From positions 6,718 through 70,717 of the forward strand of contig DATJFH010000175.1 of NCBI GenBank assembly GCA_035495815.1: a stretch of 64,000 bases of DNA, in the 5' to 3' direction. This stretch comes from DATJFH01 sp035495815 (GTDB taxonomy: Bacteria; Acidobacteriota; Terriglobia; Bryobacterales; Bryobacteraceae). This document shows, piece by piece, positions 41,679 to 51,766 of the stretch (within the stretch, counting starts at the first letter, position 1; each line of letters begins with the position of its first letter). The notes beneath the pieces were generated by a model that did not search any database, was not told where the DNA came from, and saw only the letters and a program-made list of their open reading frames with translations. Position numbers and translations under genes: made by a program.

Positions 41679-43222
41679 TAAACGCTCCTGATTTCGATGT
41701 TCGTTCAGTACAAGTGTAACCCGGACCGGCAAATCGAACGCCGACAGCTAATCAACTCACAACCACGCAAAGATGACGGAATGGATGAAGAAGCGTCCGT
41801 GGTTCCACATTTCAAGCCGCAATGTGCGCGGTTTAATAGCTCTTCCGTTCCGACAAGTTGTTGTCGTTAGAGAAAAGAATCCTGCTTACCTTACGCTCTG
41901 CGGAAACTTCTTTTGTTTTGTTTAGGCTGCTCGACTTGCGGCATCTGAGGTGCTTCTTCGGCCGACTGCGGCGGGCCGACTTCCGCACCTGTCCGGAATC
42001 GCGTCAAGCGCGAGTCACTTGTTTTCGCGTTCGCTCGACACGAGCCGCGCTCCATCCGAAGAGATCGGCGAGCTGCCGGTAGGGGATTTTGTCGAACACA
42101 GGTGCGCCTTCAGATACAGGATCTGATCGGCCGTCTCGATCTGAGCCGCTGCGAGCAGAGCGCGCCTGCCGGCGTCCCGATCGTGTTTGAGCAAGCGTAG
42201 CGCCGTCGTTGTCGAAACCATATTCATCCAGAAGTTAGATCGGCTGCAACCCGGAAAACGAGGAGTGGCCGGGGTGACGCGCGTTCGGCAAGGTCTTATC
42301 GAGGTCTGAGCTCCGACCGTTTCCGGGCCCCCGCTTGGAGAGACTATGTCGGGTTTTTCGGCCCTGGAAGGTCACAAACCGGCCGGGGGATATCGTAGAG
42401 TGTCCCAAAGCCAAGGACTCCGAGCGAAATCCGACCTCAAAGCAATCCATTGATTTGATCCCGCGCTTCGACTGCCTGGAGACTGGGTCTCTACTGGGCG
42501 GCTGGCACCGAATCTGCCGTTGTTGCTTCGCCACTTCCAGATGTGTTGCAGGTGGGCTCTTCGGCTTGGCAGTTGCGGAGGCCGCATTCGTGGTGATCGA
42601 GAGCAGCGCTTTCGCAAAATCCGTCTGCCCTCGCCGGTCACATCTCGAGAGCGACGGACCGGCAGCCCCGGAAGTCGGAAGGGATGGCGCTGCTCACGCG
42701 CGGACTGCCGGAGGAAGGGCGTTGCGACGGTGGCGGCTACTCCAAGCTTGTTCCCCGCTTCGATAGACTCAGAAGGATGCTGCTTCGGGATGCACTCCCC
42801 CCCGCAGCCCCAGGAACGTGGTCCCCGGACATCGCCAATGCGAGGCTCAACCGACAAATGGAACGAGATCCGTGTGTAATAGGTGAGTAATGAAATCCGA
42901 TTTCTATGGATTTTATCCATTCCGTCGATTGTTAGAGGTCATGGAAAACACATAAGTTATTGCCACGATGTGAGTTCTCGAAAAGTTGTCAAGGACCGAA
43001 TCTCACCCTCACCGCACTCTATCTGCCTTCACATTTCCACACTACCTGCAAAAAGTTTGTAATTTTGTAGTTCAGAGCAGCAATTGAAGCGACCCGCTGG
43101 GCGGCGCGTCAGCTCCCGGAGCATGGCGCTTGCCTGTTGGCTCGCTGCCAGAGGCCCGGTAACCAGGTCCTTGGTGTACCGGCAGAAGGCCGGGTGTTCC
43201 GCCTGCCTGGCCGCCCCACCGA
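41679..43222. other. Region with no recognisable gene
   Basis: About 1.5 kb without a convincing coding pattern. Several short ORFs on both strands overlap each other in antisense, none with a strong ribosome site and recognisable motif. The longest plausible one (42015-42227, minus, about 70 aa, LKHDRDAGRRALLAAAQIE) has no known relatives in my knowledge. The tract upstream of it (41720-42010) is AT-rich for this genome. It follows the transposase and frameshifted-gene relics and ends where the second TonB receptor begins, so it is probably decayed accessory DNA. Confidence 0.5.
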
Positions 43223-46200
43223 TCAGAACACCATGCGCAGGCCGAACTGGATCACGCGCCCGTCCGTGGCGTCGCTGATGATCCCGAAACCGGGACCGCC
43301 GAGCGCCCTTCCAGGCAATCCGAAATCGGCATGGTTGAAAGCGTTGAATGTCTCGCCACGAAATTGAAGGAAACGCGACTCGGAGAAGTTCACGTTCTTG
43401 ACCAGCGAGAAATCGAAGTTGATGCGCCCGTCGGCGCGCACAACCCCGCGGCCGGCGGATCCGAAGGTGAAAGCGTCAGGGGCCGAAAAAGCCGACGTAT
43501 CGAACCAGCGGTCCAGAGTCCGTTCCCCGGACGGCAGGTTGGGGTTATGTAACAGGTTGGCGCGCTGCGCTCCGGACGAAAATACGTTCGTCGTGTTGGT
43601 CTGGGTGGTAACGGTGAACGGCCCGCCGCTCTGCATGACGGAGATGGCGCCTACGGTCCAGCCGCCGGCCACCCGGGCCATCGGACCACTCGAAATCCAT
43701 TTCTTGCCTTTGCCGAAGGGAAGCTCGTAGAGCGAGCTCCAGGTGAAACGATGATTGATGTCCAGCGCCGATGGTCCCTTATTGGCGCGCTGGTTGTAAT
43801 AATCGGAGAACTGCTGGGAGTCGCCCAGGATGTCGGCGGAGTCGTCGATGTTGGAAATATTTTTCGACCACGTGTAGGTGGCCAGGAAGTTGAAGCCGTG
43901 CGAAAAGCGCTTCTCGACCTTCACCGTGCCGGCGTGATAGTCCGTGACACCGAGCGTGGGATTCTGAATATTGACGTTGTTGAATTGCGGGAAGGGACGG
44001 AAACCCTGCCGGAAGACGCCGGCCGGCCTGATGGCCTCGACGAACTGCGGCGCAATCTGATTGATGCCCATGGCCGCCAGGCTGAGTTTGCGCGACAGAT
44101 TTCCGATGTACCCGATTTCGACCACCACCTGTCCCGGCATCTCCCGCTGAATACCCAGATTGAACTGCTGTGCGTAACCGGTGCTGCGGTTGGTCTCGAA
44201 AAAGTTGACGTTCGTGGTCGGGTTCCTCCCGGGAGCGACGGCTCCGAACGAGGAGGTCAGCGCGTCGCCGCCCAGGCTGATGTTCGGTACGCCATTCCGC
44301 AGCAGGAATGGGGCTGTTACACCGTTATCCGGAGTAGAGAGCCCGGCTGATTTTTCAAATCCCAACGAGTTCGCGTTGGGAACCCCGTGATCGAACGGAT
44401 GCGCATAGGCAATGCCGAATCCGCCGCGCACCACCATCTTTTCGCTGCCGAACGCCTTCCAGGCGAAACCGATACGCGGACCGAAGTTGTTCCAGTCGGT
44501 GGAGTACGGCTTGGATGGAAATCCGTCGAGGCCGGCGAAGGTTACCACGCCCGGAGTGCGCGAAACGGGATTGATCGCCTTCATATCGAAGCCGTTCATG
44601 CGGTTGTTGGCGTCGATCATCGGAGTGTCGGTCTCCCAGCGGAGGCCCAGGTTTAGCGTGAGATTTTTCGTGATTTTCCAGTCGTCCTGGACGTATCCAG
44701 CCAGGTAGTAATTGGACCGGATGAGCGGCTCGGTGTTGCGGATGTTCAGGGAATTGGGGAAGCCGACCAGCAGGCTGGCCAGACCGAATCCGGTATTGGC
44801 CGTACCCTCGAGCGCGGTGGGCTGCGTCTGGAATCCGAACTGGCCGGAGATGGAGGTGCGCAGAATGTCGAGGTTGCTCGAGCGCCGCACCTCACCGCCG
44901 AACTTGACGATATGATTGCCGTGCACCCAGGTCCAGCTATTGACATACTGCTGCTGGCGGATGGGGAATTGAACGCGCTCGTGCGTTCCCGAGCCGAGAT
45001 TGGAGAAGCCGGCCACGGTGAACTGCGGGAACGCGCCGCTTGCTACGCCGCGCAGGCCCAGTAACTGGCCGGGGTCCGCGCCCAGGCCAGGGCTGACGGC
45101 ATGGTTCAGGCGGTCCGAATAGCTGAAGCGCGCATCGGTGATCAGGTTCGGCGTCAGCGTGTGGGTATCGGCGAAAAGCAAAACATTCTGATGCCGCTCC
45201 TGAGAATTGCGGGTATCGGCGACCTTTTGCGGATAGACGCTGGTGTTCGTCAAAGGGTCGCGATTGAACAAGTAGCGGAAGTAAAAGCGATTATTGTCGC
45301 TGAAGGAATGGTCTATGCGGGTCGTCAGGTTGTCGCGCTTGAAGATCGTGTTGTAGTTGCTCGAGAAGTTGTTGGCGCCGGCACGATTCGAGGCAGTCCG
45401 GTTGGGCAGCGGCCAGTACTCCACCAGTTTGGCTGCCACCGGGTCGATGCGAGAGGACGGAATGATGTTTCCGGCGAATGGATCGCGCACGTTGCGGCCG
45501 CCCTCGATCCGGTTCGTGCCCGGATCGAATACCCTGAGCAGGACACCGCCGGCGTTTGTGGTCTGGGAGAAATCGCCGCGCCGCTGCTCCGCCGTCGGCA
45601 CGGTGATCACGTCCACCGCCCCGGTCGATTTGCGCGTCTCCTCGATCCCGACAAAGTAGTGGGTCTTGTTCTTGCGAATAGGCCCGCCGACGGTGGCGCC
45701 GAAGAGATTGTAGCGTAGGGAGGGCTTGTCGGCGGAGAAAAAGTTGCGGGCGTCCAGCTTGTCGTTCCGGAAATATTCGAACAGGCTGCCGCGGATCTGA
45801 TTGGCGCCGGATTTGGTGGTTGAGACAATCAGGCCGCCCGCCGATCCGCCGAATTCGGCCGAGTAGGTGTTCTGGATCACGCGAAACTCGCGGATGACTT
45901 CGACGGGCGGATCAACGTCCACCTGGCCCACGCCCATCCGCATATTCTGGCCGGTTCCACCGTCCAGCCAGAACATCTGGCTCTGCACGCGCCCGCCGGC
46001 TAGCGAGAAATTCGGCTTGGCTTCGCCGCCGTAGTTGACCCAGACTGTAGCCGCCGCCAGGTCCACCAGAGCCAGCGCGCGGCGACCGTTCAGCGGCATG
46101 TCGGCGACGGTCTTGGCGTCCATGGTCTGCCCTACGTCGCTGGTGGTGGATTCAAGCAGCGCCGCGGTGGCTTCGACTGTCACCTTCTCGCTCACGTTCC

Positions 46201-46561
46201 CAAGTTCCAGCTGGATGTTCAAAGGGACTTCTTCGCTCGTTCCCAAGCCAATGTTCGGACGCTCGTATTTCTTGAAACCGCCGTGTGAAATCTCGACCCT
46301 GTACCGGCCTGGCGATAGAAAGGGGACAACGTACACGCCGGTCCCGCTGCTTACGGCTTTCGTGTGCACGCCCGTGTCCTGCTCGGTGACGACGACGCCG
46401 GCGCCGGGTACGGCCGCGCCGGTAGGATCCGTAATCTTGCCGGTGATACGGCCCGTCTGGCTCTGTCCGTAAGCCGCAACAGTAACCAGCACGAAAGCGG
46501 CAATCCTCAGAAAGCGCTGGGGGGATTCCCCCTTGGCGAATTTCGACACTTCTGCCTCCAT
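43223..46561 (-). CDS. Oar-like TonB-dependent receptor
   Basis: 1112 aa from the ATG at 46561; the longer frame to 47314 runs antisense through the neighbouring hydrolase and has no support. A signal peptide (FLRIAAFVLVTVAAYGQ) is followed by a carboxypeptidase-regulatory-like domain (ITDPTGAAVPGAGVVVTEQDTG), plug (VTVEATAALLESTTSDVGQTMDAKTVADMPLNGRRALALVDL) and a long barrel ending VIQFGLRMVF. It resembles the 34971-38429 receptor in layout but the plug and barrel sequences differ clearly. It has no obvious catabolic partner: both sides are intergenic, the left being gene-poor relic DNA. Transport substrate unknown. Confidence 0.95.
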   Translation of the reverse strand: MEAEVSKFAKGESPQRFLRIAAFVLVTVAAYGQSQTGRITGKITDPTGAAVPGAGVVVTEQDTGVHTKAVSSGTGVYVVPFLSPGRYRVEISHGGFKKYERPNIGLGTSEEVPLNIQLELGNVSEKVTVEATAALLESTTSDVGQTMDAKTVADMPLNGRRALALVDLAAATVWVNYGGEAKPNFSLAGGRVQSQMFWLDGGTGQNMRMGVGQVDVDPPVEVIREFRVIQNTYSAEFGGSAGGLIVSTTKSGANQIRGSLFEYFRNDKLDARNFFSADKPSLRYNLFGATVGGPIRKNKTHYFVGIEETRKSTGAVDVITVPTAEQRRGDFSQTTNAGGVLLRVFDPGTNRIEGGRNVRDPFAGNIIPSSRIDPVAAKLVEYWPLPNRTASNRAGANNFSSNYNTIFKRDNLTTRIDHSFSDNNRFYFRYLFNRDPLTNTSVYPQKVADTRNSQERHQNVLLFADTHTLTPNLITDARFSYSDRLNHAVSPGLGADPGQLLGLRGVASGAFPQFTVAGFSNLGSGTHERVQFPIRQQQYVNSWTWVHGNHIVKFGGEVRRSSNLDILRTSISGQFGFQTQPTALEGTANTGFGLASLLVGFPNSLNIRNTEPLIRSNYYLAGYVQDDWKITKNLTLNLGLRWETDTPMIDANNRMNGFDMKAINPVSRTPGVVTFAGLDGFPSKPYSTDWNNFGPRIGFAWKAFGSEKMVVRGGFGIAYAHPFDHGVPNANSLGFEKSAGLSTPDNGVTAPFLLRNGVPNISLGGDALTSSFGAVAPGRNPTTNVNFFETNRSTGYAQQFNLGIQREMPGQVVVEIGYIGNLSRKLSLAAMGINQIAPQFVEAIRPAGVFRQGFRPFPQFNNVNIQNPTLGVTDYHAGTVKVEKRFSHGFNFLATYTWSKNISNIDDSADILGDSQQFSDYYNQRANKGPSALDINHRFTWSSLYELPFGKGKKWISSGPMARVAGGWTVGAISVMQSGGPFTVTTQTNTTNVFSSGAQRANLLHNPNLPSGERTLDRWFDTSAFSAPDAFTFGSAGRGVVRADGRINFDFSLVKNVNFSESRFLQFRGETFNAFNHADFGLPGRALGGPGFGIISDATDGRVIQFGLRMVF

Positions 46562-46693
46562 TGGTTCTACCCCTGTGAAAGCGACTACAACAATAATGAC
46601 AGGAAAAGAGCGCAAAGGCCAACCTCGAGGTTCCAAAGATAACAGACCGTCAATCCAGGTTTTTCCAGGCCCTGGTCTGGCATACTTGAAGTC

Positions 46694-47557
46694 GTGGGTC
46701 CGTTTGAAGCGCTCGAATTTCAGGGTTGCCGTCTGGCTTATCGCATTGATGGCGCGGGTCCACCCCTGGTCCTGATTCAGGGAGTCGGCGCGCATGGCCT
46801 GGGCTGGAATCCGCAGGTGGAGACGCTGAGGCGGCATTTCGCCTGCCTGACTTTTGACAATCGCGGTATCGGGGCCAGCCAACCGGCAGGGGAGCAGCTG
46901 ACGGTGGAACAGATGGCCGCCGACGCGCTGGCGCTGATGGATCATGCGGGATGGGAATCGGCGCACATCGTGGGACATTCGCTGGGAGGCCTGATTGCAC
47001 TTCAGCTTGCGCTGGCGGAGAAGAGCCGGGTGCGCAGTCTTTCGCTGCTGTGCACGTCCGCCCGCGGCGCGGATGCAACTCGAATGACGGCGGCGCTGCT
47101 CTGGGTCATGCTTCGGATCCGCTTCGGCACGCGCCGATTCAGGCGGCAGGCTTTTATGGAACTGGTGCTCCCCAGGGATAAATCCAAATGCTGCCCGAAT
47201 GATATAGCAGAGCGGCTCTCCGCCGTGCTGGGACACGATATCGCCGATATCCCGCCTATCACGGGCCGGCAGCTGGCTGCGATGAAGCGGCACGACGTGA
47301 GCCTCCGGCTGCACGAGCTGGCGGGGATTCCCACACTGGTCGTCAGCGGGGAAAAAGACACGCTTGCGCCTCCGGCGTCGGGCCGGGCGCTTGCGGCCGG
47401 AATTCCGGGTTCCCGCTACATCGAGATCCCAGGCGCTTCACACGCGCTGCCTGTGCTTGAAGCCGAGCGCTGCGCCTCCCTGTTGCTCGATCATCTCGCT
47501 GAGGCGGAGCGCAAGATACATCAGTCCGCGCCGGGAGCAGCCGCTATCGACGCTTGA
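46694..47557 (+). CDS. Alpha/beta hydrolase
   Basis: 287 aa from the GTG at 46694, with a weak ribosome site. The alpha/beta-hydrolase core shows the oxyanion region VLIQGVGAHGLGW, the nucleophile elbow VGHSLGGLIALQLA, the acid in VVSGEKDTLAPP and the catalytic His in IPGASHALPV. This pattern matches the BioH/3-oxoadipate enol-lactonase-like group of small-molecule esterases and lyases. No signal is visible, so it is cytoplasmic. It divides from the TonB receptor and its stop precedes the next membrane protein by about 50 bp, so the two may share a transcript. Substrate unknown. Confidence 0.88.
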   Translation: MGPFEALEFQGCRLAYRIDGAGPPLVLIQGVGAHGLGWNPQVETLRRHFACLTFDNRGIGASQPAGEQLTVEQMAADALALMDHAGWESAHIVGHSLGGLIALQLALAEKSRVRSLSLLCTSARGADATRMTAALLWVMLRIRFGTRRFRRQAFMELVLPRDKSKCCPNDIAERLSAVLGHDIADIPPITGRQLAAMKRHDVSLRLHELAGIPTLVVSGEKDTLAPPASGRALAAGIPGSRYIEIPGASHALPVLEAERCASLLLDHLAEAERKIHQSAPGAAAIDA

Positions 47558-47599
47558 TTTGGACACTCCGGCTCCGGGCATCCGGCTGATACGGTATTC

Positions 47600-47604
47600 A
47601 GGAG
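47600..47604 (+). promoter_or_regulatory. Shine-Dalgarno deciding a TTG start
   Basis: AGGAG five bases upstream of the TTG at 47610. No ATG or GTG in frame lies between the upstream gene and the first TM helix, so this site sets the start. Confidence 0.6.
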
Positions 47605-47609
47605 ATCGC

Positions 47610-48215
47610 TTGCCAGCACTCAATATCGCCAGAGGACTCGTTCTCCTTTCGTTTGTTCTCGCCTTCACATTGTCCTATTCCGGATGGTTCGAGCGCTTCT
47701 CCTCGGCAACCCTGTTCGGAATGGGAGCGCTGGTTTCCGCCGGCGGATTCTGGACCTTGCATTGGCTATCCAGCCGATTTCGCGGGTATTCCCGGCAAAG
47801 AGGGCTGAAGCGCCTGACACGGGTTCAAACGCTTCGATTTTTCGGTCTCCTGGCGCTCGTCAAAGCCCAACAACATGTGCTGCCGGCGATTTTCGGCGTC
47901 CCGACCGGTGTTATGGACGCCGCAATGGCAATCACATCGTTCTATGTAGCGGACAGGCTCGTCCCGCCCTCAGGGCGTCCCCCCCGCAGTTTTTTCGTCT
48001 GGCACATTCTTGGACTGGTATCCCTGGCGATTTCCGTCACTCTGGCCATCCTGACGTCACCAACCCGATTCGGCCTCCTGAAGGGAGGGCTCACGAGTCA
48101 ACCCATGACCTGGTTCCCGATGAGTCTGGTACCCACCTTTATCGGACCCCTGGTCCTCATCTGCCACCTGCTGGCGCTGGTCACCGCGAGCGCCACTCCA
48201 AAGCAGGACAAGTGA
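47610..48215 (+). CDS. Multi-TM membrane protein of unknown function
   Basis: 201 aa from a TTG at 47610 with AGGAG five bases before it. The open frame extends 246 bp further upstream, but that part is antisense-like translation of the hydrolase gene. Five hydrophobic helices are visible, beginning LVLLSFVLAFTLSYSGWF and ending FIGPLVLICHLLALVTAS. Between the second and third helix is a basic loop (RFRGYSRQRGLKRLTR) that should face the cytoplasm. No family was recognised. It follows the alpha/beta hydrolase on the same strand and precedes a secreted esterase, with no sign of a shared pathway. Confidence 0.7.
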   Translation: MPALNIARGLVLLSFVLAFTLSYSGWFERFSSATLFGMGALVSAGGFWTLHWLSSRFRGYSRQRGLKRLTRVQTLRFFGLLALVKAQQHVLPAIFGVPTGVMDAAMAITSFYVADRLVPPSGRPPRSFFVWHILGLVSLAISVTLAILTSPTRFGLLKGGLTSQPMTWFPMSLVPTFIGPLVLICHLLALVTASATPKQDK

Positions 48216-48267
48216 CGAGCGAGAGCAGCGAAACTGCCTGCCCGATCGAAATCGGCGAGAATGAGAC

Positions 48268-49230
48268 ATGACCCGTTACGCCAGTTTCCTTCTGTTCTCC
48301 CTCGCCGCTTTCGCCCAGCCTGCGCCCGAAGGTCCTGTCCCCACCATCCGGGATATGTCTTATGGCGAGCATCCCAAGCAGACCATCGACTTCTACAAGG
48401 CAAATTCCAGCCGCCCGACACCGCTCGTCGTCTTCATTCATGGCGGCGGCTGGACTGCTGGTACGAAGAAGAACGTGCCGAACTTGCAGCGGATTCTCGA
48501 CGCCGGGATTTCGGTGGCTTCGGTGGAGTACCGGTTTATAGAGGAGGCCATGCAGGCGGGCATCGAGCCGCCGGTGCGCGCTTCGCTCTACGACGCCGCG
48601 CGCGCGATTCAACTGCTGAGATCGAAAGCCGGCGAGCTGAACTTCGACAAGAAGCGCGTCGCCTACATGGGCGGCTCGGCCGGCGCGTGCACATCCTTGT
48701 GGCTGGCGCTGCATGACGATCTCGCCGATCCATCGAGTTCCGACCCGATCGCCCGCGAGTCCACCAAACCGGCGCTGATCGCCGTGACGGCGCCGCAGAC
48801 CTCGCTCGACCCCCAGCAGACGCGGTCCTGGATTCCGAATATGGAGTATGGCGGGCACGCCTTCGGCTTCCGTGAAAAAGGGCGTGGCCGTCCGGAGGAG
48901 TTCCAGATGGCCTTCGACGCGCGTGAAAAGATTTTGCCGTGGATCCACGAGTACTCGCCCTACGAGCACGCCAGCGCCGGCGATCCTCCCATTTATATGG
49001 ATTACCCGAATCAGAAAGATCCCGTTGTGCCCGGAACCACTCAGAAGGACCCCACGCATTCGGCGATCCTGGGCCTGAAAATGGCGGAGCGTCTGAAGGA
49101 GGTTGGCGTGGAGGCTCACTTGAACTACCCGGAGCGCCCGGCGGCGATCAAGAGCGCCGTCGAATTCGTGCTCGAACGGTTACGGCAGCCCGCCGGGGAA
49201 CCGCTGAAGTCTTCGGGGACAGCGCGGTAA
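48268..49230 (+). CDS. Secreted alpha/beta hydrolase (BD-FAE/carboxylesterase-like)
   Basis: 320 aa with a signal peptide (YASFLLFSLAAFAQP). The oxyanion motif HGGGW and nucleophile elbow MGGSAGACTSLWLA are those of hormone-sensitive-lipase and feruloyl-esterase-like enzymes. The acid and His would lie in the C-terminal third; DPTHSAILGLKMAERLKEVG has the expected His position. It probably cleaves an ester bond on an extracellular or periplasmic substrate such as a plant-wall ester or acylated sugar. It converges on the M20 peptidase, with an 8-bp gap. Start at the ATG 48268; the ribosome site ahead of it (GAGAATGAGACATG context) is weak. Confidence 0.85.
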   Translation: MTRYASFLLFSLAAFAQPAPEGPVPTIRDMSYGEHPKQTIDFYKANSSRPTPLVVFIHGGGWTAGTKKNVPNLQRILDAGISVASVEYRFIEEAMQAGIEPPVRASLYDAARAIQLLRSKAGELNFDKKRVAYMGGSAGACTSLWLALHDDLADPSSSDPIARESTKPALIAVTAPQTSLDPQQTRSWIPNMEYGGHAFGFREKGRGRPEEFQMAFDAREKILPWIHEYSPYEHASAGDPPIYMDYPNQKDPVVPGTTQKDPTHSAILGLKMAERLKEVGVEAHLNYPERPAAIKSAVEFVLERLRQPAGEPLKSSGTAR

Positions 49231-49237
49231 GCAGGCC

Positions 49238-50638
49238 TTACTGCGTCACGCCGCGGACGATCCGCCACAACAGCGCCGTGCCGGCAGCCAGATTCCGTTC
49301 GGCGATCCGCTCGTCGTTCCCGTGCGCGCGGCTTTCGTTCTTCTCGCGCAGGAACAACGGAACTCCGTAGACAGCCATTCCTTTCTCGCGGAGGAAGGCT
49401 CCGTCGGTGGCGCCTCGCGACATGTAGGGAATCACAACCGCCCTGGCCGAGTCGCCATGGAACACCATCTCCATGGCCAGATAAAGCGCTGTGGTCAGCG
49501 AGCTGGGCTCGGTGGCGGGCATCGTCTGCCCGGCGGCCGGCGATACCTCCACCGCCGGGTCGCGAATGATGCGCCGGATCCGCGCCACAATCTCTTCGCG
49601 TGTTTCGCTCGGAAGCCGCCGGATATCCACCTGAGCTTCGGCCGCGTTCGGAATCACGTTGATCTTCACCCCGGCCGACAGCATGGTAGGCGACATCGAC
49701 GTGCGGAGCTGCGCATCCAGCTCCGGATCCCGGCCGCGGATTTCATTGGCCGCCGCCACCGCCGCCCCATCGTTCTCGAGCTTTGACAGATACGGCGCCA
49801 GCCACTGATAATCCGGCAGCTTGGCGATCTCGCGGAAGTATCTTCGCGTCGTCGTATTCAGGCGGATCGGCTGATCGGCGTCGGCGATACGGGTAATGGC
49901 GCGGGACAAATGAACCACCGGATTATCGGGTCGCGGAAGCGATCCATGTCCGGCCGTGCCGCGCGCCGTCAGCACCACGCGGCTCGGAATCTTCTCCGCG
50001 GTCTGAACCTGAAACACACGCTGCGCGGACGGAACATCGAAAGCGAATCCTCCTTCGTTTAGAGCGAACTCAGCGTCGATTTTCGAGTAGGCGTGGCGGA
50101 TCAGCCATTGCACGCCGCTGGAATCGGCCTCTTCGTCCGCTTCCGAGAGCAGGATCACCGGACGCCGCAGCGGCACGCGCTGCCGCTTCAGCTCCACCAG
50201 CACGGCCAGCTCCGCCGCCAGCAGCGACTTGTCGTCCTGGGCGCCACGCCCGTAAACAAACCCCTCGCGCACGATCGCGGCAAACGGATCCACGCTCCAC
50301 TGGGAACGGTCAGCCGGGACCACGTCGCTGTGCGCCATGAGCAGCAGCGGCCTTACCCCCTCGGCTCCCGCGAGACGGGCGATGAAATTGAGCCGCGCCG
50401 GGTCGCCGCCCAGGAGCTCGTTGGGGATCCCCTCCAAATCGGCTACCTTCTTCAAATACTCGGCCACCCGGGTTTCGTTTCCCGGAGGGTTGGTTGAATC
50501 GATGCGGATGAGATCGATCAGGTACCGGCGCGCACGCGCAGCCAGCGCCTCCTCAGCCCGCGCGGCGGGTACGGCGGCTGAATAGTTGAGGGCGCAGAAT
50601 AAGCAGACGGCAACCCGCCGGCTCCAGCAGTGGCTCAT
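49238..50638 (-). CDS. Secreted M20-family metallopeptidase
   Basis: 466 aa from the ATG at 50638, which shares an A with the upstream stop (TAATG). An N-terminal signal (CLFCALNYSAAVPAARA) exports it. The M20 di-zinc site is complete: His-Asp in LLMAHSDVVPAD, bridging Asp in YGRGAQDDKS, catalytic Glu pair in LLSEADEEADSSG and the terminal His in ESRAHGNDE. A dimerisation (lid) domain occupies about residues 225-355 (GTAGHGSLPRPDNP). Family members cut dipeptides, N-acyl amino acids or carboxypeptidase-type substrates. It follows the propeller gene and converges on the esterase gene. Substrate unknown. Confidence 0.93.
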   Translation of the reverse strand: MSHCWSRRVAVCLFCALNYSAAVPAARAEEALAARARRYLIDLIRIDSTNPPGNETRVAEYLKKVADLEGIPNELLGGDPARLNFIARLAGAEGVRPLLLMAHSDVVPADRSQWSVDPFAAIVREGFVYGRGAQDDKSLLAAELAVLVELKRQRVPLRRPVILLSEADEEADSSGVQWLIRHAYSKIDAEFALNEGGFAFDVPSAQRVFQVQTAEKIPSRVVLTARGTAGHGSLPRPDNPVVHLSRAITRIADADQPIRLNTTTRRYFREIAKLPDYQWLAPYLSKLENDGAAVAAANEIRGRDPELDAQLRTSMSPTMLSAGVKINVIPNAAEAQVDIRRLPSETREEIVARIRRIIRDPAVEVSPAAGQTMPATEPSSLTTALYLAMEMVFHGDSARAVVIPYMSRGATDGAFLREKGMAVYGVPLFLREKNESRAHGNDERIAERNLAAGTALLWRIVRGVTQ

Positions 50639-51735
50639 TATTCTCCGGACACCGTCTCTTCCACGAATTTCTGCACGCTCACGCGATACAGGGCCGGCTT
50701 GCCGTCGCGGTCGCTTTGGAAGAAAATCCGCTGGCTGTCGGGAGAAAAGAGCGGCGCCACTGTGGAGGGATCGCTGGACTTGTGCTCGCACAGCGTCAAC
50801 TCACGGCGGGTCAGGCGCAGCAGGATCAGAACGTGCGGCGAGCTCTTGTTGCGGCTCGCGCCGACGAAAACGGACGAGTCCCCGTTCGAAGAGAAGTGCG
50901 CGAACTGGCTGGTTTTGGCCACCGGCTTGTCCAGGTTCTCGTCCGGAGTGTGCTCGCGGATCGACACCAGCTGCGTCTTGTCGTCGGGATTGAACAGGTA
51001 CAAAACGGTGCGGCCGTTCGGAGACCAGATCGCCGGACCAATCTTACCTTCCGGAGCGGTCTTGAGCCGTCGATTCTGCTTGCCGTCGAAGTTTACCAGC
51101 CATAACCCTTCATCGCCCTGGCGGTAGAGAATCTGCGCACGGCGCGGCCTGGCCACCGGATCGGATGGCGTGAACGCCGTTTCGACAACCGTCGCCGCCA
51201 CGCCGGAGCCTACGCTGACGCGGCGCAAGCGTGAACTCTGATCGCGGACTTCGGAAAACAGACCGCTCAATCCGTCGCCCGTGACGCTAAACCCGGGACC
51301 GCGCTTCCAGCCGTCGGGGACCTGATATACCTGGCGGTCGCGCGCGTTCGCAATATTCACGTGGCGCAAGGAGCGTCCGTCGAAAAGGCAGAATCCACGG
51401 TCGTCCGGCAATAGCGTGAGTGAGCCGGGGTCCAATTCCCCGCTCTGTGTCACTTGCCTGCACTCGCCGGATTTCAGATCCATCCGGAAAGCCTGGCGGG
51501 TTCCGGTGCGGTCGCTGGAAAACAACAGGAACGCGCTTCGGTGGGCTAACGTCCGGTTGTAGTAGGCCGGGAGCTGGCTGGAATGCGCGGGATCAGTGAG
51601 GCGGTAGACCTCGAACTCAGTTGCGGGATCGGAATAACGCCGCCATTCGGGGGGAAACGACTTACTCTTTTCACTTTGACCGTGCAGCGCGGATGTCGCC
51701 AGAGTCGTAAGGAAAGAACGGCGGGTAGCCCGCAT
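50638..51735 (-). CDS. Tat-exported propeller protein (oligogalacturonate-lyase-like)
   Basis: 365 aa from the ATG at 51735; the frame continues to 51783 but the Tat signal MRATRRSFLTTLATSALHG fits this start. Seven-bladed-propeller blades with an OGL-like pattern follow: DPATEFEVYRLTDP, ILYRQGDEGLWLVNFDG, SPNGRTVLYLFN, FSPDSQRIFFQSDRDGKPALY. The family includes Mn-dependent oligogalacturonate lyases and TolB-like proteins. The His ligands of true lyases could not be assigned. Its stop overlaps the M20 start (TAATG), so the two are coupled. It may act on plant-derived oligosaccharides, but this is not proven. Divergent from the M28 peptidase. Confidence 0.75.
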   Translation of the reverse strand: MRATRRSFLTTLATSALHGQSEKSKSFPPEWRRYSDPATEFEVYRLTDPAHSSQLPAYYNRTLAHRSAFLLFSSDRTGTRQAFRMDLKSGECRQVTQSGELDPGSLTLLPDDRGFCLFDGRSLRHVNIANARDRQVYQVPDGWKRGPGFSVTGDGLSGLFSEVRDQSSRLRRVSVGSGVAATVVETAFTPSDPVARPRRAQILYRQGDEGLWLVNFDGKQNRRLKTAPEGKIGPAIWSPNGRTVLYLFNPDDKTQLVSIREHTPDENLDKPVAKTSQFAHFSSNGDSSVFVGASRNKSSPHVLILLRLTRRELTLCEHKSSDPSTVAPLFSPDSQRIFFQSDRDGKPALYRVSVQKFVEETVSGE

Positions 51736-51766
51736 ATCAAAATAGTAGCAGGTTCGGCGCCGCCCG

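Noticed and set aside
42015..42227. A 70-codon minus-strand gene
   Set aside because: No ribosome site, no recognised domain and overlap with other short frames; left within the gene-poor region.
43223..47314. A 1363-residue TonB receptor
   Set aside because: The 250 residues before 46561 overlap the divergent alpha/beta hydrolase and lack receptor features, while the signal peptide starts just after that Met.
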